Origin: AM-1111 sp046302135
GTDB taxonomy: Bacteria > Bacteroidota > Bacteroidia > B-17B0 > Aurantibacillaceae
Direction of reading: 5' to 3'
Assembly: GCA_046302135.1 (NCBI GenBank)
Contig: JBKCIQ010000025.1
Span: 1-43,365 of the forward strand
DNA: 43,365 nucleotides
Of this stretch, positions 17,001 to 26,095 are shown piece by piece. Each line of letters starts with the position of its first letter. Position 1 is the stretch's first letter. Both the position numbers and the translations under genes were made by a program. The notes under the pieces were generated by a model, which was not told where the DNA came from, did not search any database, and saw only the letters and a program-made list of their open reading frames with translations.

Positions 17001-20000
17001 AATCATTTCATTGTTAGCAGGCCATACCTTATATCTGTCATCTTCGCTATTGTCAGAGTATGTACCCGGATTCGTGAGTTGTAGAGGTACTTCGTACTCA
17101 TAGTAATTGTCATTGAAGTCAGTTCCTATCCTCATGAAGGCAGTTACATCTCCGTCTTTAATTTCAGAAGCCCCAAGTTTTTCTGCGTGTACAAACATTT
17201 TTATTTTCTTGAATGAACGTACATCCATGTCAACGTTTTTGAATGCAGCTCTTGCGCCGCCGTCTTTCAAGTTACAAGTACGCATAACCAAAGCTTGTTC
17301 GTTAAGCAAGACAAGATTTGTTGTTTGTACATTCTGTTGTTGATTAATCCCCGGAGGTAGCACATAGTTAATAGGTGTTCTAGTTCCGTTTTCCTGAATG
17401 TTTACTGCAGAAATATCGAAAGAGCCTTCCGCATCATCAGCCGCTAAATAATCTCCAGGCTGAGTTAAATCAAATAGATACCTTCTCCAGTCTGCTCGTA
17501 CCAATTCAAATCTGGCCATTCTTAGTGTAACAGCTCGATCAAATCCTTTAAGATATACGCGCATGAATCTTATTGAATTAAATCCTTCGATACTTCCTAT
17601 TTTCTCTTCGAATGAAGTAATTGGAATTTTCAGTTGGTACCATTTAACTTTTTTAGTTGTGCCATCAGGCTTCTGATAGCTTTCTTCAAAAACATTGCTG
17701 ATAAAATTATTTCCGACATTAAATTCATTGAAATCTGCAGGTCCCAGTCTTATGTGATATTTATAATAAGATTCAGACTCGTTCATGGTATTGTCCTTGT
17801 TGATGTCTTCAATGTTTGGAATAGTAGTTGCTCCGGTTGGATAACCGCCGCTATTTAAATCTTTATATTGCGCTTCTGTAGGAGAGTTACCCTCTGTCCC
17901 GTTGAATTTTCTGTAACGCTCAAGTGTATTGAGTTGCTGGTTGTCATAATCATCACCGCGGTAAAAGTGATAATCATCTGCTGAAGGATCCAAACCAAAT
18001 TCAGAGGCCTTTGCAGGAACGTTGGTGTTAATCCAGGATAAATAATTGGAAAATTTATTTTGTTCTTTAGAGTTGATCATCCCATCAAAACCAACATCTT
18101 GAAAAGGTCTTGCGTTTTCATCTATGCTGAACGCATTGATAATAGGAGATACAACAGGAATAACTGCAACATTGTTTTCAGTTGATGAAACAGCAGTAGA
18201 ATTGGCCGCGTCAATGGGAAGTCCATTTTCATAACTCATACTTCCATCTTTGATAATATCTTCTGAGATGTTTCCAAGATCAATGTACATATCACCGGAG
18301 GTAGGAGGATTTGACCCACCGTGTGCCGGTCCATAGTCTGTATCGTATGGATCCATCATAAAAATTTGAATTGCTTCAATGTTCGCCGCTTGGAAATCAT
18401 TTGTCTCAAGCCTTCTCATCATGCCTCCCCATCTAGAAGTCGGGTTGGCTAACCTTTGCGTAGACAAGTCCCATCCTGAAGATATTCCTGGAACAGGGTC
18501 TGTTTCAAAGTTGTAAGGACCTCTTTCATCCGGATAAAATGTAAGGTTGAGTGCGGGCATGTTTACAGGTTGGCCATTAGGAGGTTGTTTATTTGGGAAT
18601 AACCTGCTTTCAATGATTTGTCTCGTGTAGTTATTGTGAAACCAGTTATTGTCGTTGTAATAAGATGGAGTTAGGTCAGTTGTTTTGTTATAAAATAATG
18701 GATCAATAGTATACCAATTCAAAAGTGCACGATTTACACCTCCTCTGATATCGTTAGAGAAATTTGATTCAGGAAAAGCGTTCGATTGATTCTGAGGAAT
18801 TGAAGCCAAAGACCAAGCACCTTGATTTCTCAAGTCAATGAGTGAAATGCTACCTTCAAAATCATCAATGTAAGAATTTCCCCCTCTTCCTATAGCTTTA
18901 CTTGATCCGGGAATCAGTTGTGCAACTTCACCCTGGACTGAAATATTAGAGGCCTCTTTGGTTGAAATAAACGGTAGCTTGTCAATTAAGCGCGTAATAA
19001 TTGGTGCATCAGATCTCCAGTTTACATCAAGCCCCCATTGAATATTTGAAACAGGTTCGTCTCCTGCATTTACTTTTTGCGTAAGGGGTCTCTCGTTTAA
19101 TCGTAATAAAGTACCACCAACAGTGAGATCTCTATTGAAGCGATAATCAAGTCTTGTACCTATCAAACTTTTTTGCTGAATATTAAAAAGTGAATTGCTT
19201 TCGAGAGAAATTTTAATTGGTTGTCCGGAATTCATGATACTTTCATTGATGATCTTCACGCGTCCAAGAGTGTAATCAACAGTGTAATCCACGTTTTCAT
19301 TTAACTTAACCCCACCGGCAGTTACAGTAACAGCTCCTTGTGGAATGTTGGTGGCATTGAGTGAAATTTCTGATCCGGTTGCAGATTTATAGGTTCCCTT
19401 AAATTTAAATCTGTTTTTCTCAGGAAGTTGTTGTGCTGAAACTTTAGTGGAATCGTACAGTTCCTGATAAATGTATTTATTCGCGTTCGGAAAATCTCCG
19501 GCTGCAAATTTTGATTTTAAGTGGCTACCGAAGGGTTCAAGCACTGGAAAGTAAATTCTACCTGTATTGGCATTTACCGTTATGCCATTCACAAAATCGA
19601 ATACGCCATCACTAATTGCATCACCATTAACGGATAGTTTATCTACATTCATTACCTCAACCAAAGGTTTTCCGTTAACGCTCCCAAATGGGAGGTAAGG
19701 AACATCAACTCCTGTTGCTATGTTGTTATAATAAATCTGCAGATTGAAGTCTTGTGGATTTAATTGGTAAGCACCCGTTGAGTAAACGTTTTTCATCATC
19801 AAATCCCACATTGGATAAAAAGTATTAAGCTGAGTTGATTTCAGCATTTTTAAATACAATGAAGAATCAGAATATGGAAATTGATCCGAGAACTCACCAA
19901 CCTGAAATGTATTTCCGTTTATAGTATATTGAAATGCAACTGCAAGCACTTCATCATAATTGAGTGATTGGTTTAGTGAGATGTAACCCAATTTAGAATT

Positions 20001-21503
20001 TAGTGTGAATTCAGAGGGCGATAATTTTCGTGCACGTTGTACGGTTTCAAATTCCCTTCCGCCTAAAAATGTTCTTCCCGGGTTGCAATTTGAACTGTTG
20101 TTTTGTGGCACTGAAAGATAATTGGATGCATTTGCAAAAACACGATCAAATAGAATAGGATTTGGTGAAAGGGGACTATTTGTAATCATAGCGTACAAAC
20201 TGTTGGAACCGTTAGAAGGGAAAATACCGGCACTGTCCACAACGGTGTAATTGGTATTACAAAACGGATCAAGTAGTTGAGGTGCAATATGATTTGCATC
20301 TTCCCCTATATCTGCAAACGCAACAATATTTCTGGTATTTTCTGTCTGGTTTGTTCTGTTGGTCATGTAAACTTCAATCTTTGTGATAACAATTGGCGTT
20401 GCAATTACAGGAATACTTGTAAGAGAAGATTCGTAAATATCTCTGAAATATTGTGAAAGAAAATAATGTCTGTTCGCCTCATAGTTATCACCTTGAACAA
20501 CAAAATTGGTAGTTTGAGCTCCGCCACTCACGGTAACTTCAGATTTTTTCCCACGCTGCTGGGTAAAGATTATGGATTGTTTCAACTTACCGAATTGCAA
20601 ATCCGTCCTAATACCAAAAAGTGAAGTTGCTCCCGTGATAAGTGATCCTTGTAGTGGAAGACTTACGTTACCGGCTTCAATTTTTTTAATGATTTCGTCT
20701 TCAAGACCGGTATATTCCAGCTTCATTTGATTTTCAAAATCAAAACTTGCCTCAGTATTGTAATTTGTCGTGAGTTTTAATTTTTCTCCAATTTTTCCAA
20801 TAAGGTTTAATTGAACACGCATGTTGAAATCGAAATTGGTAATTCTCCTTTGTCTTACGGGGAGGGCAGGATTTTCAGTTTTGTTCTGGTTAATACCGAA
20901 AATAAGTTCTGCAGATCCTTGCGGACGAATATCAACAACATTACTCCCAAAAATTCTTTCAAACCATTCACCTCCAACAGTAAGTTTTGGTATTAAAGGT
21001 TTGTTCTGTGATGTGTTGTCTGCTTCAATTCTTGAACGGAAATATTTTTTTACTCCCTGTGTGTAAATAAAGTTTCTGTATTCTTCCTCGTCCATTTCAA
21101 TGGGGGGGCGATACATCATATCTCCAATCTTCTGTGTTACAATGTAAATTTTCTGTTTTGCATCGTAAATAACTTCGGTTTTTATGTTGGAGGCCTGACT
21201 GAGCATTAAACCTCCTTGCTCATAGAATAGTCCTGAGCCATAATCCTGATCTTTGAAATCGTAATGAAGTTTTTCGTGAAGATCTATTTGAGGTGTGTCC
21301 GAAACTATCTTTTTTAAGTGAACGGGTAATATATACTCTACTGATTTTTTTTTCGGTAGCTCTAAAGGAAATCTGTTAAAATCTGCTTCAATGGAATTAC
21401 TATTAATTTTATTAGCTTCAGGAGTTGAAATTGCAGCAGAAATCAATACCACCACAGCGGCCAGAAGAGTCAGGTTGAGCAGTATTTTATTTTTTGAAAG
21501 CAA
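14082..21503 (-). CDS. sprA: Type IX secretion translocon protein SprA
   Basis: A 2473-residue outer-membrane protein, the expected size of SprA (Sov in Porphyromonas), the giant 36-stranded barrel through which T9SS cargo leaves the cell and which gliding species need to display adhesins. A signal peptide covers about residues 1-25 (KILLNLTLLAAVVVLISAA). Family landmarks are GLFYEQGGLMLS, the PPIEMDEEEYRNF region, GSAELIFGINQNK, RSDAPIITRLIDKLPFI followed by an IDDFEGS segment, VEVWVNELRLTDFDQ and the final IRFTLGG. A Lys/Pro-rich insert lies near residues 1960-1990. The start is TTG at 21503: upstream the frame runs only ten codons to a TGA with no ATG. It follows ruvA by 45 bp and maeB-ruvA-sprA are likely co-transcribed. 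The downstream neighbour is the metal-uptake-like cassette. Confidence 0.96.
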   Translation of the reverse strand: MLSKNKILLNLTLLAAVVVLISAAISTPEANKINSNSIEADFNRFPLELPKKKSVEYILPVHLKKIVSDTPQIDLHEKLHYDFKDQDYGSGLFYEQGGLMLSQASNIKTEVIYDAKQKIYIVTQKIGDMMYRPPIEMDEEEYRNFIYTQGVKKYFRSRIEADNTSQNKPLIPKLTVGGEWFERIFGSNVVDIRPQGSAELIFGINQNKTENPALPVRQRRITNFDFNMRVQLNLIGKIGEKLKLTTNYNTEASFDFENQMKLEYTGLEDEIIKKIEAGNVSLPLQGSLITGATSLFGIRTDLQFGKLKQSIIFTQQRGKKSEVTVSGGAQTTNFVVQGDNYEANRHYFLSQYFRDIYESSLTSIPVIATPIVITKIEVYMTNRTNQTENTRNIVAFADIGEDANHIAPQLLDPFCNTNYTVVDSAGIFPSNGSNSLYAMITNSPLSPNPILFDRVFANASNYLSVPQNNSSNCNPGRTFLGGREFETVQRARKLSPSEFTLNSKLGYISLNQSLNYDEVLAVAFQYTINGNTFQVGEFSDQFPYSDSSLYLKMLKSTQLNTFYPMWDLMMKNVYSTGAYQLNPQDFNLQIYYNNIATGVDVPYLPFGSVNGKPLVEVMNVDKLSVNGDAISDGVFDFVNGITVNANTGRIYFPVLEPFGSHLKSKFAAGDFPNANKYIYQELYDSTKVSAQQLPEKNRFKFKGTYKSATGSEISLNATNIPQGAVTVTAGGVKLNENVDYTVDYTLGRVKIINESIMNSGQPIKISLESNSLFNIQQKSLIGTRLDYRFNRDLTVGGTLLRLNERPLTQKVNAGDEPVSNIQWGLDVNWRSDAPIITRLIDKLPFISTKEASNISVQGEVAQLIPGSSKAIGRGGNSYIDDFEGSISLIDLRNQGAWSLASIPQNQSNAFPESNFSNDIRGGVNRALLNWYTIDPLFYNKTTDLTPSYYNDNNWFHNNYTRQIIESRLFPNKQPPNGQPVNMPALNLTFYPDERGPYNFETDPVPGISSGWDLSTQRLANPTSRWGGMMRRLETNDFQAANIEAIQIFMMDPYDTDYGPAHGGSNPPTSGDMYIDLGNISEDIIKDGSMSYENGLPIDAANSTAVSSTENNVAVIPVVSPIINAFSIDENARPFQDVGFDGMINSKEQNKFSNYLSWINTNVPAKASEFGLDPSADDYHFYRGDDYDNQQLNTLERYRKFNGTEGNSPTEAQYKDLNSGGYPTGATTIPNIEDINKDNTMNESESYYKYHIRLGPADFNEFNVGNNFISNVFEESYQKPDGTTKKVKWYQLKIPITSFEEKIGSIEGFNSIRFMRVYLKGFDRAVTLRMARFELVRADWRRYLFDLTQPGDYLAADDAEGSFDISAVNIQENGTRTPINYVLPPGINQQQNVQTTNLVLLNEQALVMRTCNLKDGGARAAFKNVDMDVRSFKKIKMFVHAEKLGASEIKDGDVTAFMRIGTDFNDNYYEYEVPLQLTNPGTYSDNSEDDRYKVWPANNEMIVDFETLTSKKQLRNSEYFSSQTPLTVPKTFILENGKKLTIKGSPNLATVKCFMIGVRNPKTGDNEPKCVEVWVNELRLTDFDQQSGAAANVRIQAKLADLGTMALAGSIMTPFYGSIEKKVSERSREFNRQFDLSSSLQLGKFFPEKWNIRLPMYAGISQTQITPQFNPLDPDILLRPILNDNSLPKNYRDSLRQTTLDVTTRRSLNFTNVKKDKGKNQKGNHIYDIENFAFTYSYSEVFKRNINIEYNMQKNIRGAINYNFQTQPKNYKPFGKSKSKLMNYKWMALVKDFNFYLVPSQLSFTGDINRNYSEVKNRNITNDAFTQTFFNKNITFNRNYSVRYDLSKSIKLDLTATNDARVFEPQGRIDTRPEKDSILRNITDLGVSTNYRHQANLNWNIPINKIPILDFVTATYKYGVNYSWQRTPFALGQDTMGNTVQNSNTHAWNGQFNMVSLYNKIPYFKKINSKSANSNKTSNVKPIIKQNNPKDTTKKKVEPEKENLLLEYLARVVMSVKTISVNFNSQNGTVLPGFRPTSRVLGVDLNDKNFMDMFPFVFGRQYNGSDDELPRMAVNNDWLTRQNNLVNSFSRTHTENLTARATVEPIPDLKIELNMNRTYARNYSSFITFNDSLDIFKFDGTPNLTGNFSMSTITFGSAFVSDNKTSYANEVFNEFRNIQRLKYAALLAADNPNSTYVIDTATNKGYWDGYSLEHQDVLINAFFAAYTGKEGRVKRDYFKSVPLPNWTVRYEGLGKIKALKKIFKGITLSHSYRSTVNLASFTNNLLYGTDDNGNANVKNPGNPRNYVAQYNIPTVTISEQFSPLVKVDLQFVKQGWSGNFEIKKDRTLSLNTGAQVLNEIKGSEIVLGAGYLYPKLKINKIKIKGKPLESDLKIKLDLSIRNNTTLQRRIVDGINTPTAGQRIITLRTSAEYQISTNVALRFFFDKTMNRPVVSSSFPTSNTNAGISIRFTLGG

Positions 21504-21548
21504 AATTTTATCTGATGTGTTATGTTTTCAGATGAAGATCTTGATGAG

Positions 21549-22142
21549 TTAAAAATTTTTCAAGGCCGCCTTTACCAGGTTTTCAACGTTATCACTGCTT
21601 ACTCCTTGTTGTTTCATAGCTTTTTCAAGGGCCTTCTCGGCAGCTGCTTTTGCAAATCCAAGCATGACCAAAGCCATTAACGCTTCCTCCTTGTTTTTAT
21701 TGTATAATGGTGTAATAATAGAACTGATTCCTCCTTCGTGTTTACCCATTTTCCCTTTAAGATCAACAACTATCCGCTGAGCTGTTTTTTCCCCAATGCC
21801 TTTAATGCTTTTAAGCAGGGACACATTAGCGGTGTTTATTGCACCTGAAATTTCTAACGGGCTTAATGAGGACAACATTAAAATCGCACTTGAACCGCCC
21901 ACACCACTTACAGATATTAGTTTTCGGAAAAGCTCTCTTTCCTCCTCGTCAGCAAATCCGTAATATCTTGGGTTATCATCTCTCACAAAAACAGATTCAA
22001 CAAATAATTTCACTTCATCTTTACCATCTGTCTTTGAATAGGTCGAAAGTGAAATGATCAGCCCGTATCCAATACCATTAGTTTCAATAATTGCGAATGC
22101 TGGGTTTTTTGAAACAACTTTACCTTTTATAAAATCAATCAT
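21549..22142 (-). CDS. ruvA: Holliday junction branch migration protein RuvA
   Basis: A 197-residue RuvA, which binds four-way DNA junctions as a tetramer and loads the RuvB motor. It shows the N-terminal OB domain (MIDFIKGKVVSKN...NGIGYGLIIS), the helix-hairpin-helix region with SVSGVGGSSAILMLSSL and LKSIKGIGEKTAQRIVVDLKGK, and a C-terminal domain III with EEALMALVMLGF that contacts RuvB. The length is normal. The ATG at 22142 lies 2 nt after the maeB stop, implying translational coupling. The ruvA-sprA adjacency is a Bacteroidota synteny, with no known functional link between the products. Confidence 0.96.
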   Translation of the reverse strand: MIDFIKGKVVSKNPAFAIIETNGIGYGLIISLSTYSKTDGKDEVKLFVESVFVRDDNPRYYGFADEEERELFRKLISVSGVGGSSAILMLSSLSPLEISGAINTANVSLLKSIKGIGEKTAQRIVVDLKGKMGKHEGGISSIITPLYNKNKEEALMALVMLGFAKAAAEKALEKAMKQQGVSSDNVENLVKAALKNF

Positions 22143-22144
22143 TT

Positions 22145-24415
22145 TTATCTCTGTGTTTGAGCATCAACAACTGCAATAGTAATCATGTTAACAATCTCAC
22201 GAACCGAACTTCCAAGTTGTAAAATGTGTGCTGGCTTACGAAGACCCATTAATACAGGTCCAATCGCCTCTGCTCCTGCAAGTTCCTGCATCAGTTTGTA
22301 GGAAATATTTCCGCTCGCCAGGTCAGGGAAAATCAGTGTGTTCACGTTTTTGTCTACAAGCTGAGAAAACCCAAATTGTTCCTTTAGCAAGTTATTGTTA
22401 AGAGCAAAATTAGCTTGCAAATCTCCGTCAACAGTCAGTCCGGGATATTTATCATGGAGTATTGAAACTGCTTTTTTCACTTTGTCAGGTACTGGCCCCG
22501 GTACAGATCCGAAGTTCGTATACGACAGTAAAGCAATCCGAGGAACTATACCGAATCTCTTGATTGTACTTGCTGCAAGCAAAGTAATCTCAACCAATTG
22601 TTCTGCGGTTGGGTCAATATTCATTGTGGTATCGGCAAAAAAGTATGGGCCTTTTTTGGTCATCAGAATGTAAAGACCTGCAACAAGTTTATTTGCATCA
22701 GAGACACCTATGCACTGCATGGCAGGAATTAAAGTTCCGGAATATTTTCTTGTTAAACCGGAAATCATCGCGTCTGCCATTCCTGATTCGACCATCATAC
22801 TTCCAAAGTAATTTCTTTCACGCATTAATTTTTTGCAGTCATAGAGCGTCATACCTTTTCTCTGTCTTTTTTTCCAGAGTAATTCGGCAAAAGAATTTCT
22901 ATGTCCTTCTTCTTCATCAGAATAAGGATCGATTATGGGAACATCATTCAGCTCAAGAGAATATTCATCAATCAGTTTTAAGATTTTGTTTTTGTTTCCT
23001 AGCAATATAGGTTTGGCAATACCCTCATCTTTTACAACCTGCGCCGCTTTCAAAATTTTGTATGTGTCAGCTTCAGAAAAGACTACACGTTTCGGATTAC
23101 TTTTTGCTTTTGCGGCGAGCGATTTCGTAAGCTTATTGTCTTTACCTAGTCTGTTGTCAAGCTCTGTTTTATAGGCTTCCCAATCTTCAATTTTTTTCTT
23201 CGCAACTCCTGAATCAATTGCTGCCTTAGCAACAGCGGGAGAAACAGTTGAGATTAATCTCGTATCAATTGGTTTTGGAATGATATAATCAGGTCCGAAC
23301 GAAAGATTTTTTGCTCCGTATGCAAGGTTTACAGTATCCGGTACAGGTTCTTTTGCAAGGCTGGCAATAGCGTAAACCGCAGCAAGCTTCATCTCTTCGT
23401 TAATCTGCGTTGCTCTGACGTCGAGAGCTCCTCTGAAAATAAAAGGAAAACCAAGCACATTATTAACTTGATTGGGGTTGTCAGATCTGCCTGTGGCAAT
23501 TATGATATCTTTTCTAGCTTCAGTAGCTTCTTCAAATGAAATTTCCGGTGTTGGATTTGCAAGAGCGAACACAATACAATTTGGTGCCATGCTCTTTATC
23601 ATTTCCTGTGATACAATGTTTCCCTTGCTAAGACCGACAAAAACATCAGCTCCAACCAAAGCCTCTGCAAGGCTCGACACATCCTTTCTGTCGTTGGCAA
23701 AATATGCCTTATTCTCATCAAGGTCATTTCTTTCCTTGGTGAGTGGCCCTTTACTGTCGAGCATAAGAATGTTTTCACGCTTCACACCAACAGCAACATA
23801 AAGTTTACCGCACGAAATGGCTGAGGCGCCAGCGCCATTGATTACAATTTTTACTTCATTCAGTTTTTTTCCTGATAATTCGATAGCGTTTATTAGTGCG
23901 GCAGTAGAAATAATAGCAGTGCCATGCTGGTCGTCATGCATTAGCGGAATATCCAACTCTTCTTTAAGTCGTCTCTCAATTTCAAAACATTCAGGTGCTT
24001 TTATATCCTCCAAATTAATTCCGCCAAATGTTGGGGCTATGTTTTTTACAGTAGTGATGAATTCATCAATATTTTCTGTACTGATTTCTATATCGAAAAC
24101 ATCTATGTCTGCAAAAATTTTGAATAGTAGTCCTTTACCTTCCATTACGGGTTTTGATGCTTCAGCGCCAATATTTCCCAATCCGAGCACAGCAGTTCCG
24201 TTTGAAATAACTGCAACTAAATTTCCTTTGGCAGTGTATTTATAAACATCATCTTTGTTTTCTGCTATTTTAAGGCAAGGCTCTGCTACGCCGGGTGAGT
24301 AGGCGAGTGTAAGATCTCTTTGCGTACTGTATGGTTTGGTTGGAATTACTTCAATTTTTCCCGGACGACCATGTTCATGATAATCTAGTGCGTCCTGTTT
24401 ATTGAATTTTGCCAT
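22145..24415 (-). CDS. maeB: NADP-dependent malic enzyme, phosphotransacetylase fusion type
   Basis: A 756-residue MaeB-type enzyme that oxidatively decarboxylates malate to pyruvate with NADP+, supplying NADPH. The N-terminal catalytic domain (about 1-425) has YSTQRDLTLAYSPGVAEP, the NGTAVLGLGNIGA segment, the divalent-metal region FADIDVFDIEI, DDQHGTAI and the Rossmann INGAGASAISCG. The C-terminal 320 or so residues form a phosphotransacetylase-like domain (VVFSEADTYKIL..., FADTTMNIDPTAEQL, GPVLMGLRKPAHIL) that in this family is regulatory, sensing acetyl-CoA, rather than catalytic. I use the ATG at 24415 (MAKFNKQDALDYHEHG); longer in-frame sequence upstream runs into the divergent sirtuin gene and is not protein-like. 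First gene of the maeB-ruvA-sprA run. Confidence 0.95.
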   Translation of the reverse strand: MAKFNKQDALDYHEHGRPGKIEVIPTKPYSTQRDLTLAYSPGVAEPCLKIAENKDDVYKYTAKGNLVAVISNGTAVLGLGNIGAEASKPVMEGKGLLFKIFADIDVFDIEISTENIDEFITTVKNIAPTFGGINLEDIKAPECFEIERRLKEELDIPLMHDDQHGTAIISTAALINAIELSGKKLNEVKIVINGAGASAISCGKLYVAVGVKRENILMLDSKGPLTKERNDLDENKAYFANDRKDVSSLAEALVGADVFVGLSKGNIVSQEMIKSMAPNCIVFALANPTPEISFEEATEARKDIIIATGRSDNPNQVNNVLGFPFIFRGALDVRATQINEEMKLAAVYAIASLAKEPVPDTVNLAYGAKNLSFGPDYIIPKPIDTRLISTVSPAVAKAAIDSGVAKKKIEDWEAYKTELDNRLGKDNKLTKSLAAKAKSNPKRVVFSEADTYKILKAAQVVKDEGIAKPILLGNKNKILKLIDEYSLELNDVPIIDPYSDEEEGHRNSFAELLWKKRQRKGMTLYDCKKLMRERNYFGSMMVESGMADAMISGLTRKYSGTLIPAMQCIGVSDANKLVAGLYILMTKKGPYFFADTTMNIDPTAEQLVEITLLAASTIKRFGIVPRIALLSYTNFGSVPGPVPDKVKKAVSILHDKYPGLTVDGDLQANFALNNNLLKEQFGFSQLVDKNVNTLIFPDLASGNISYKLMQELAGAEAIGPVLMGLRKPAHILQLGSSVREIVNMITIAVVDAQTQR

Positions 24416-24541
24416 TTTTTTTAGTTTTATGCGGATAGCGAAGATAATTAAATTAAAGAGGAGAATAAAACTAAAATTCGAGCTAAAATGCCTAATTAGT
24501 TTGTATGCTGATCGATAAATTGATGTATATTCACGGTTAAT

Positions 24542-25252
24542 ATGGCCGATAAGAAAAAACTGATAGTTTTTACAGGTGCTGGAATGAGTCAGGAAAGTGG
24601 AATTCAAACTTTCCGAGATAGTGGTGGCCTTTGGGAGCAATATAGAGTTGAGGATGTCGCAACACCTGAGGCATGGCGTAAAAATCCTGAGTTGGTTCTT
24701 AACTTTTACAACGAAAGAAGGAAGCAAATTCTTGCCGCTAGACCGAATCTAGGGCATAAATTGCTGGTTACCCTTGAAGAAAAGTTTGAAGTAAAAATTA
24801 TTACTCAAAATATTGACGATTTGCATGAGCGTGCCGGTTCAACAAATGTTATGCACCTGCACGGTGAAATTTTATTATCCCGAAGCACCTTTAATGAAAA
24901 ATTGACCTATAAAATTAAAGGTTCAAAAATTACCATTGGTGAAAAATGCGAGAAGGGTTCGCAACTAAGGCCTCATATTGTATGGTTTGGAGAAGAAGTT
25001 CCAATGATGGCTTCGGCAATTGATTTAGTTTCAATTGCTGATATTTTTGTTGTTGTAGGAACCTCTCTCAACGTTTATCCTGCAGCAAATTTGGTACAGT
25101 ACGCCCCTCAGTTTTGCCCTAAATATCTAATCGATCCCGGAGATTTTTCAGGAATGCAAATGGGGAATTTTACACATTTGAAGGAGACAGCATCTTCAGG
25201 TGTGCAAAAATTAATAGATGCGCTTGATTCCCTTCAGGGTAAAGCGAGATAA
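24542..25252 (+). CDS. cobB: Sir2-family NAD-dependent protein deacylase (CobB-like)
   Basis: A 236-residue sirtuin that removes acyl groups from lysines using NAD+. It has GAGMSQESGIQTFR (12-25), the QNID motif (89-92) and the catalytic His107 in HLHGE. FYNERR supplies Tyr56 and Arg59, the YxxR pair that in CobB and SIRT5 binds succinyl or malonyl groups, so desuccinylase activity is likely. The zinc-ribbon cysteines expected between HLHGE and LRPHIVWFGE are missing: only Cys136 remains in that region, so the structural zinc is probably absent. The ATG at 24542 is used. The gene is divergent from maeB (126 bp apart) and convergent with the small T9SS gene. Confidence 0.92.
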   Translation: MADKKKLIVFTGAGMSQESGIQTFRDSGGLWEQYRVEDVATPEAWRKNPELVLNFYNERRKQILAARPNLGHKLLVTLEEKFEVKIITQNIDDLHERAGSTNVMHLHGEILLSRSTFNEKLTYKIKGSKITIGEKCEKGSQLRPHIVWFGEEVPMMASAIDLVSIADIFVVVGTSLNVYPAANLVQYAPQFCPKYLIDPGDFSGMQMGNFTHLKETASSGVQKLIDALDSLQGKAR

Positions 25253-25267
25253 GGATTAATCTAAAAC

Positions 25268-26038
25268 TTATTTAGCAACAATTAGTTTTCTTGTTCCTGA
25301 TATTTTATCATTCACAACAATACTGTAGAAGTAAATGCCACTACTCATTTCTTCAGTATCTAAAATAATTTTACCTGATTTTTCTTCCAATTTTATTTCT
25401 TTTATCAAGGTTCCAACAGCATTATAAATTTTAATTTTTGCATTGGCTTCAAAAGGGAAGTCGTAACGTATCGCGGTACATCCGTTTGTCGGGTTAGGTT
25501 GCGGATTGGTAAAATGAAACTGTTTTAAGTTTGCAGAACTAATTCCTACCCCAGTAATGTGATAATTGATGGTTACATTTACAGAATCAGCCGTGTTGTT
25601 TGAATCCCAGAATGTATATCTTATTACTCTTGTTCCTGTTATTGAGCAAGGAGAAAATAAACTATGAAATCCGATTCCGGTAGAAGAAAAACTGGCAGTT
25701 GCATTTGAATTAATCGTAATGGTTCCTGTTGTTTGCGTTGCGACCCAAGTTGAAGGTAGACACACATTCCAACATATTTGAACAGTGTCCTGATCAGGCA
25801 AAGAATAATTAAATCCTGATACGATTGTTCTTTTTAGTTTAACGGTCTTACCGGAGCTTGCAATGTTTTTAACATCAAATTCTTTTTCAATATCGGTTGT
25901 AGGGTCTCCCCATAGATCAATTGCAGCGTTGCTCACATCAGTATGGTTGTTGTCCGGGTCTAGAACCTGAAAACTGCTTTGAGCATTAACGATGTTAAAT
26001 GCTAAAAATAAAGAAAGTAATAGTAGTAATTTTTTCAT
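25268..26038 (-). CDS. Small T9SS-secreted protein with CWxxC motif and type A sorting domain
   Basis: A 256-residue exported protein. The signal peptide is MKKLLLLLSLFLAFNIVNAQ. A central beta-rich domain (about 21-168) contains DVKNIASSGKTVKLKR, the pair CWNVC (89-93), then a stretch ending in IRYTFWDSNNTADSVNVTINY, resembling a small Ig-like fold. The last 80 or so residues (FTNPQPNPTNG..., IKIYNAVGTLIKEI, SSGIYFYSI, GTRKLIVAK) are a T9SS type A sorting domain, so the protein should be a client of SprA. Similar short T9SS proteins with a CWxxC motif occur across Bacteroidota but I know no function for them. The signals for export are clear, the biological role is not. Confidence 0.82.
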   Translation of the reverse strand: MKKLLLLLSLFLAFNIVNAQSSFQVLDPDNNHTDVSNAAIDLWGDPTTDIEKEFDVKNIASSGKTVKLKRTIVSGFNYSLPDQDTVQICWNVCLPSTWVATQTTGTITINSNATASFSSTGIGFHSLFSPCSITGTRVIRYTFWDSNNTADSVNVTINYHITGVGISSANLKQFHFTNPQPNPTNGCTAIRYDFPFEANAKIKIYNAVGTLIKEIKLEEKSGKIILDTEEMSSGIYFYSIVVNDKISGTRKLIVAK

Positions 26039-26095
26039 ATTGTTATTTCAGAAGTAAATTTAAGCAAGAAAAATTTAAAATTCAAGAGCTATTGT

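Noticed and set aside
23817..24245. A 142-codon open frame on the plus strand opposite maeB
   Set aside because: It lies entirely inside the well-supported maeB gene, has Ser/Ile/Phe-rich content typical of an antisense shadow, and shows no recognisable domain.
24416..24727. In-frame N-terminal extension of maeB
   Set aside because: The extra about 100 residues are low in protein likeness and overlap the divergent sirtuin gene. The conserved family N-terminus begins at the ATG at 24415.
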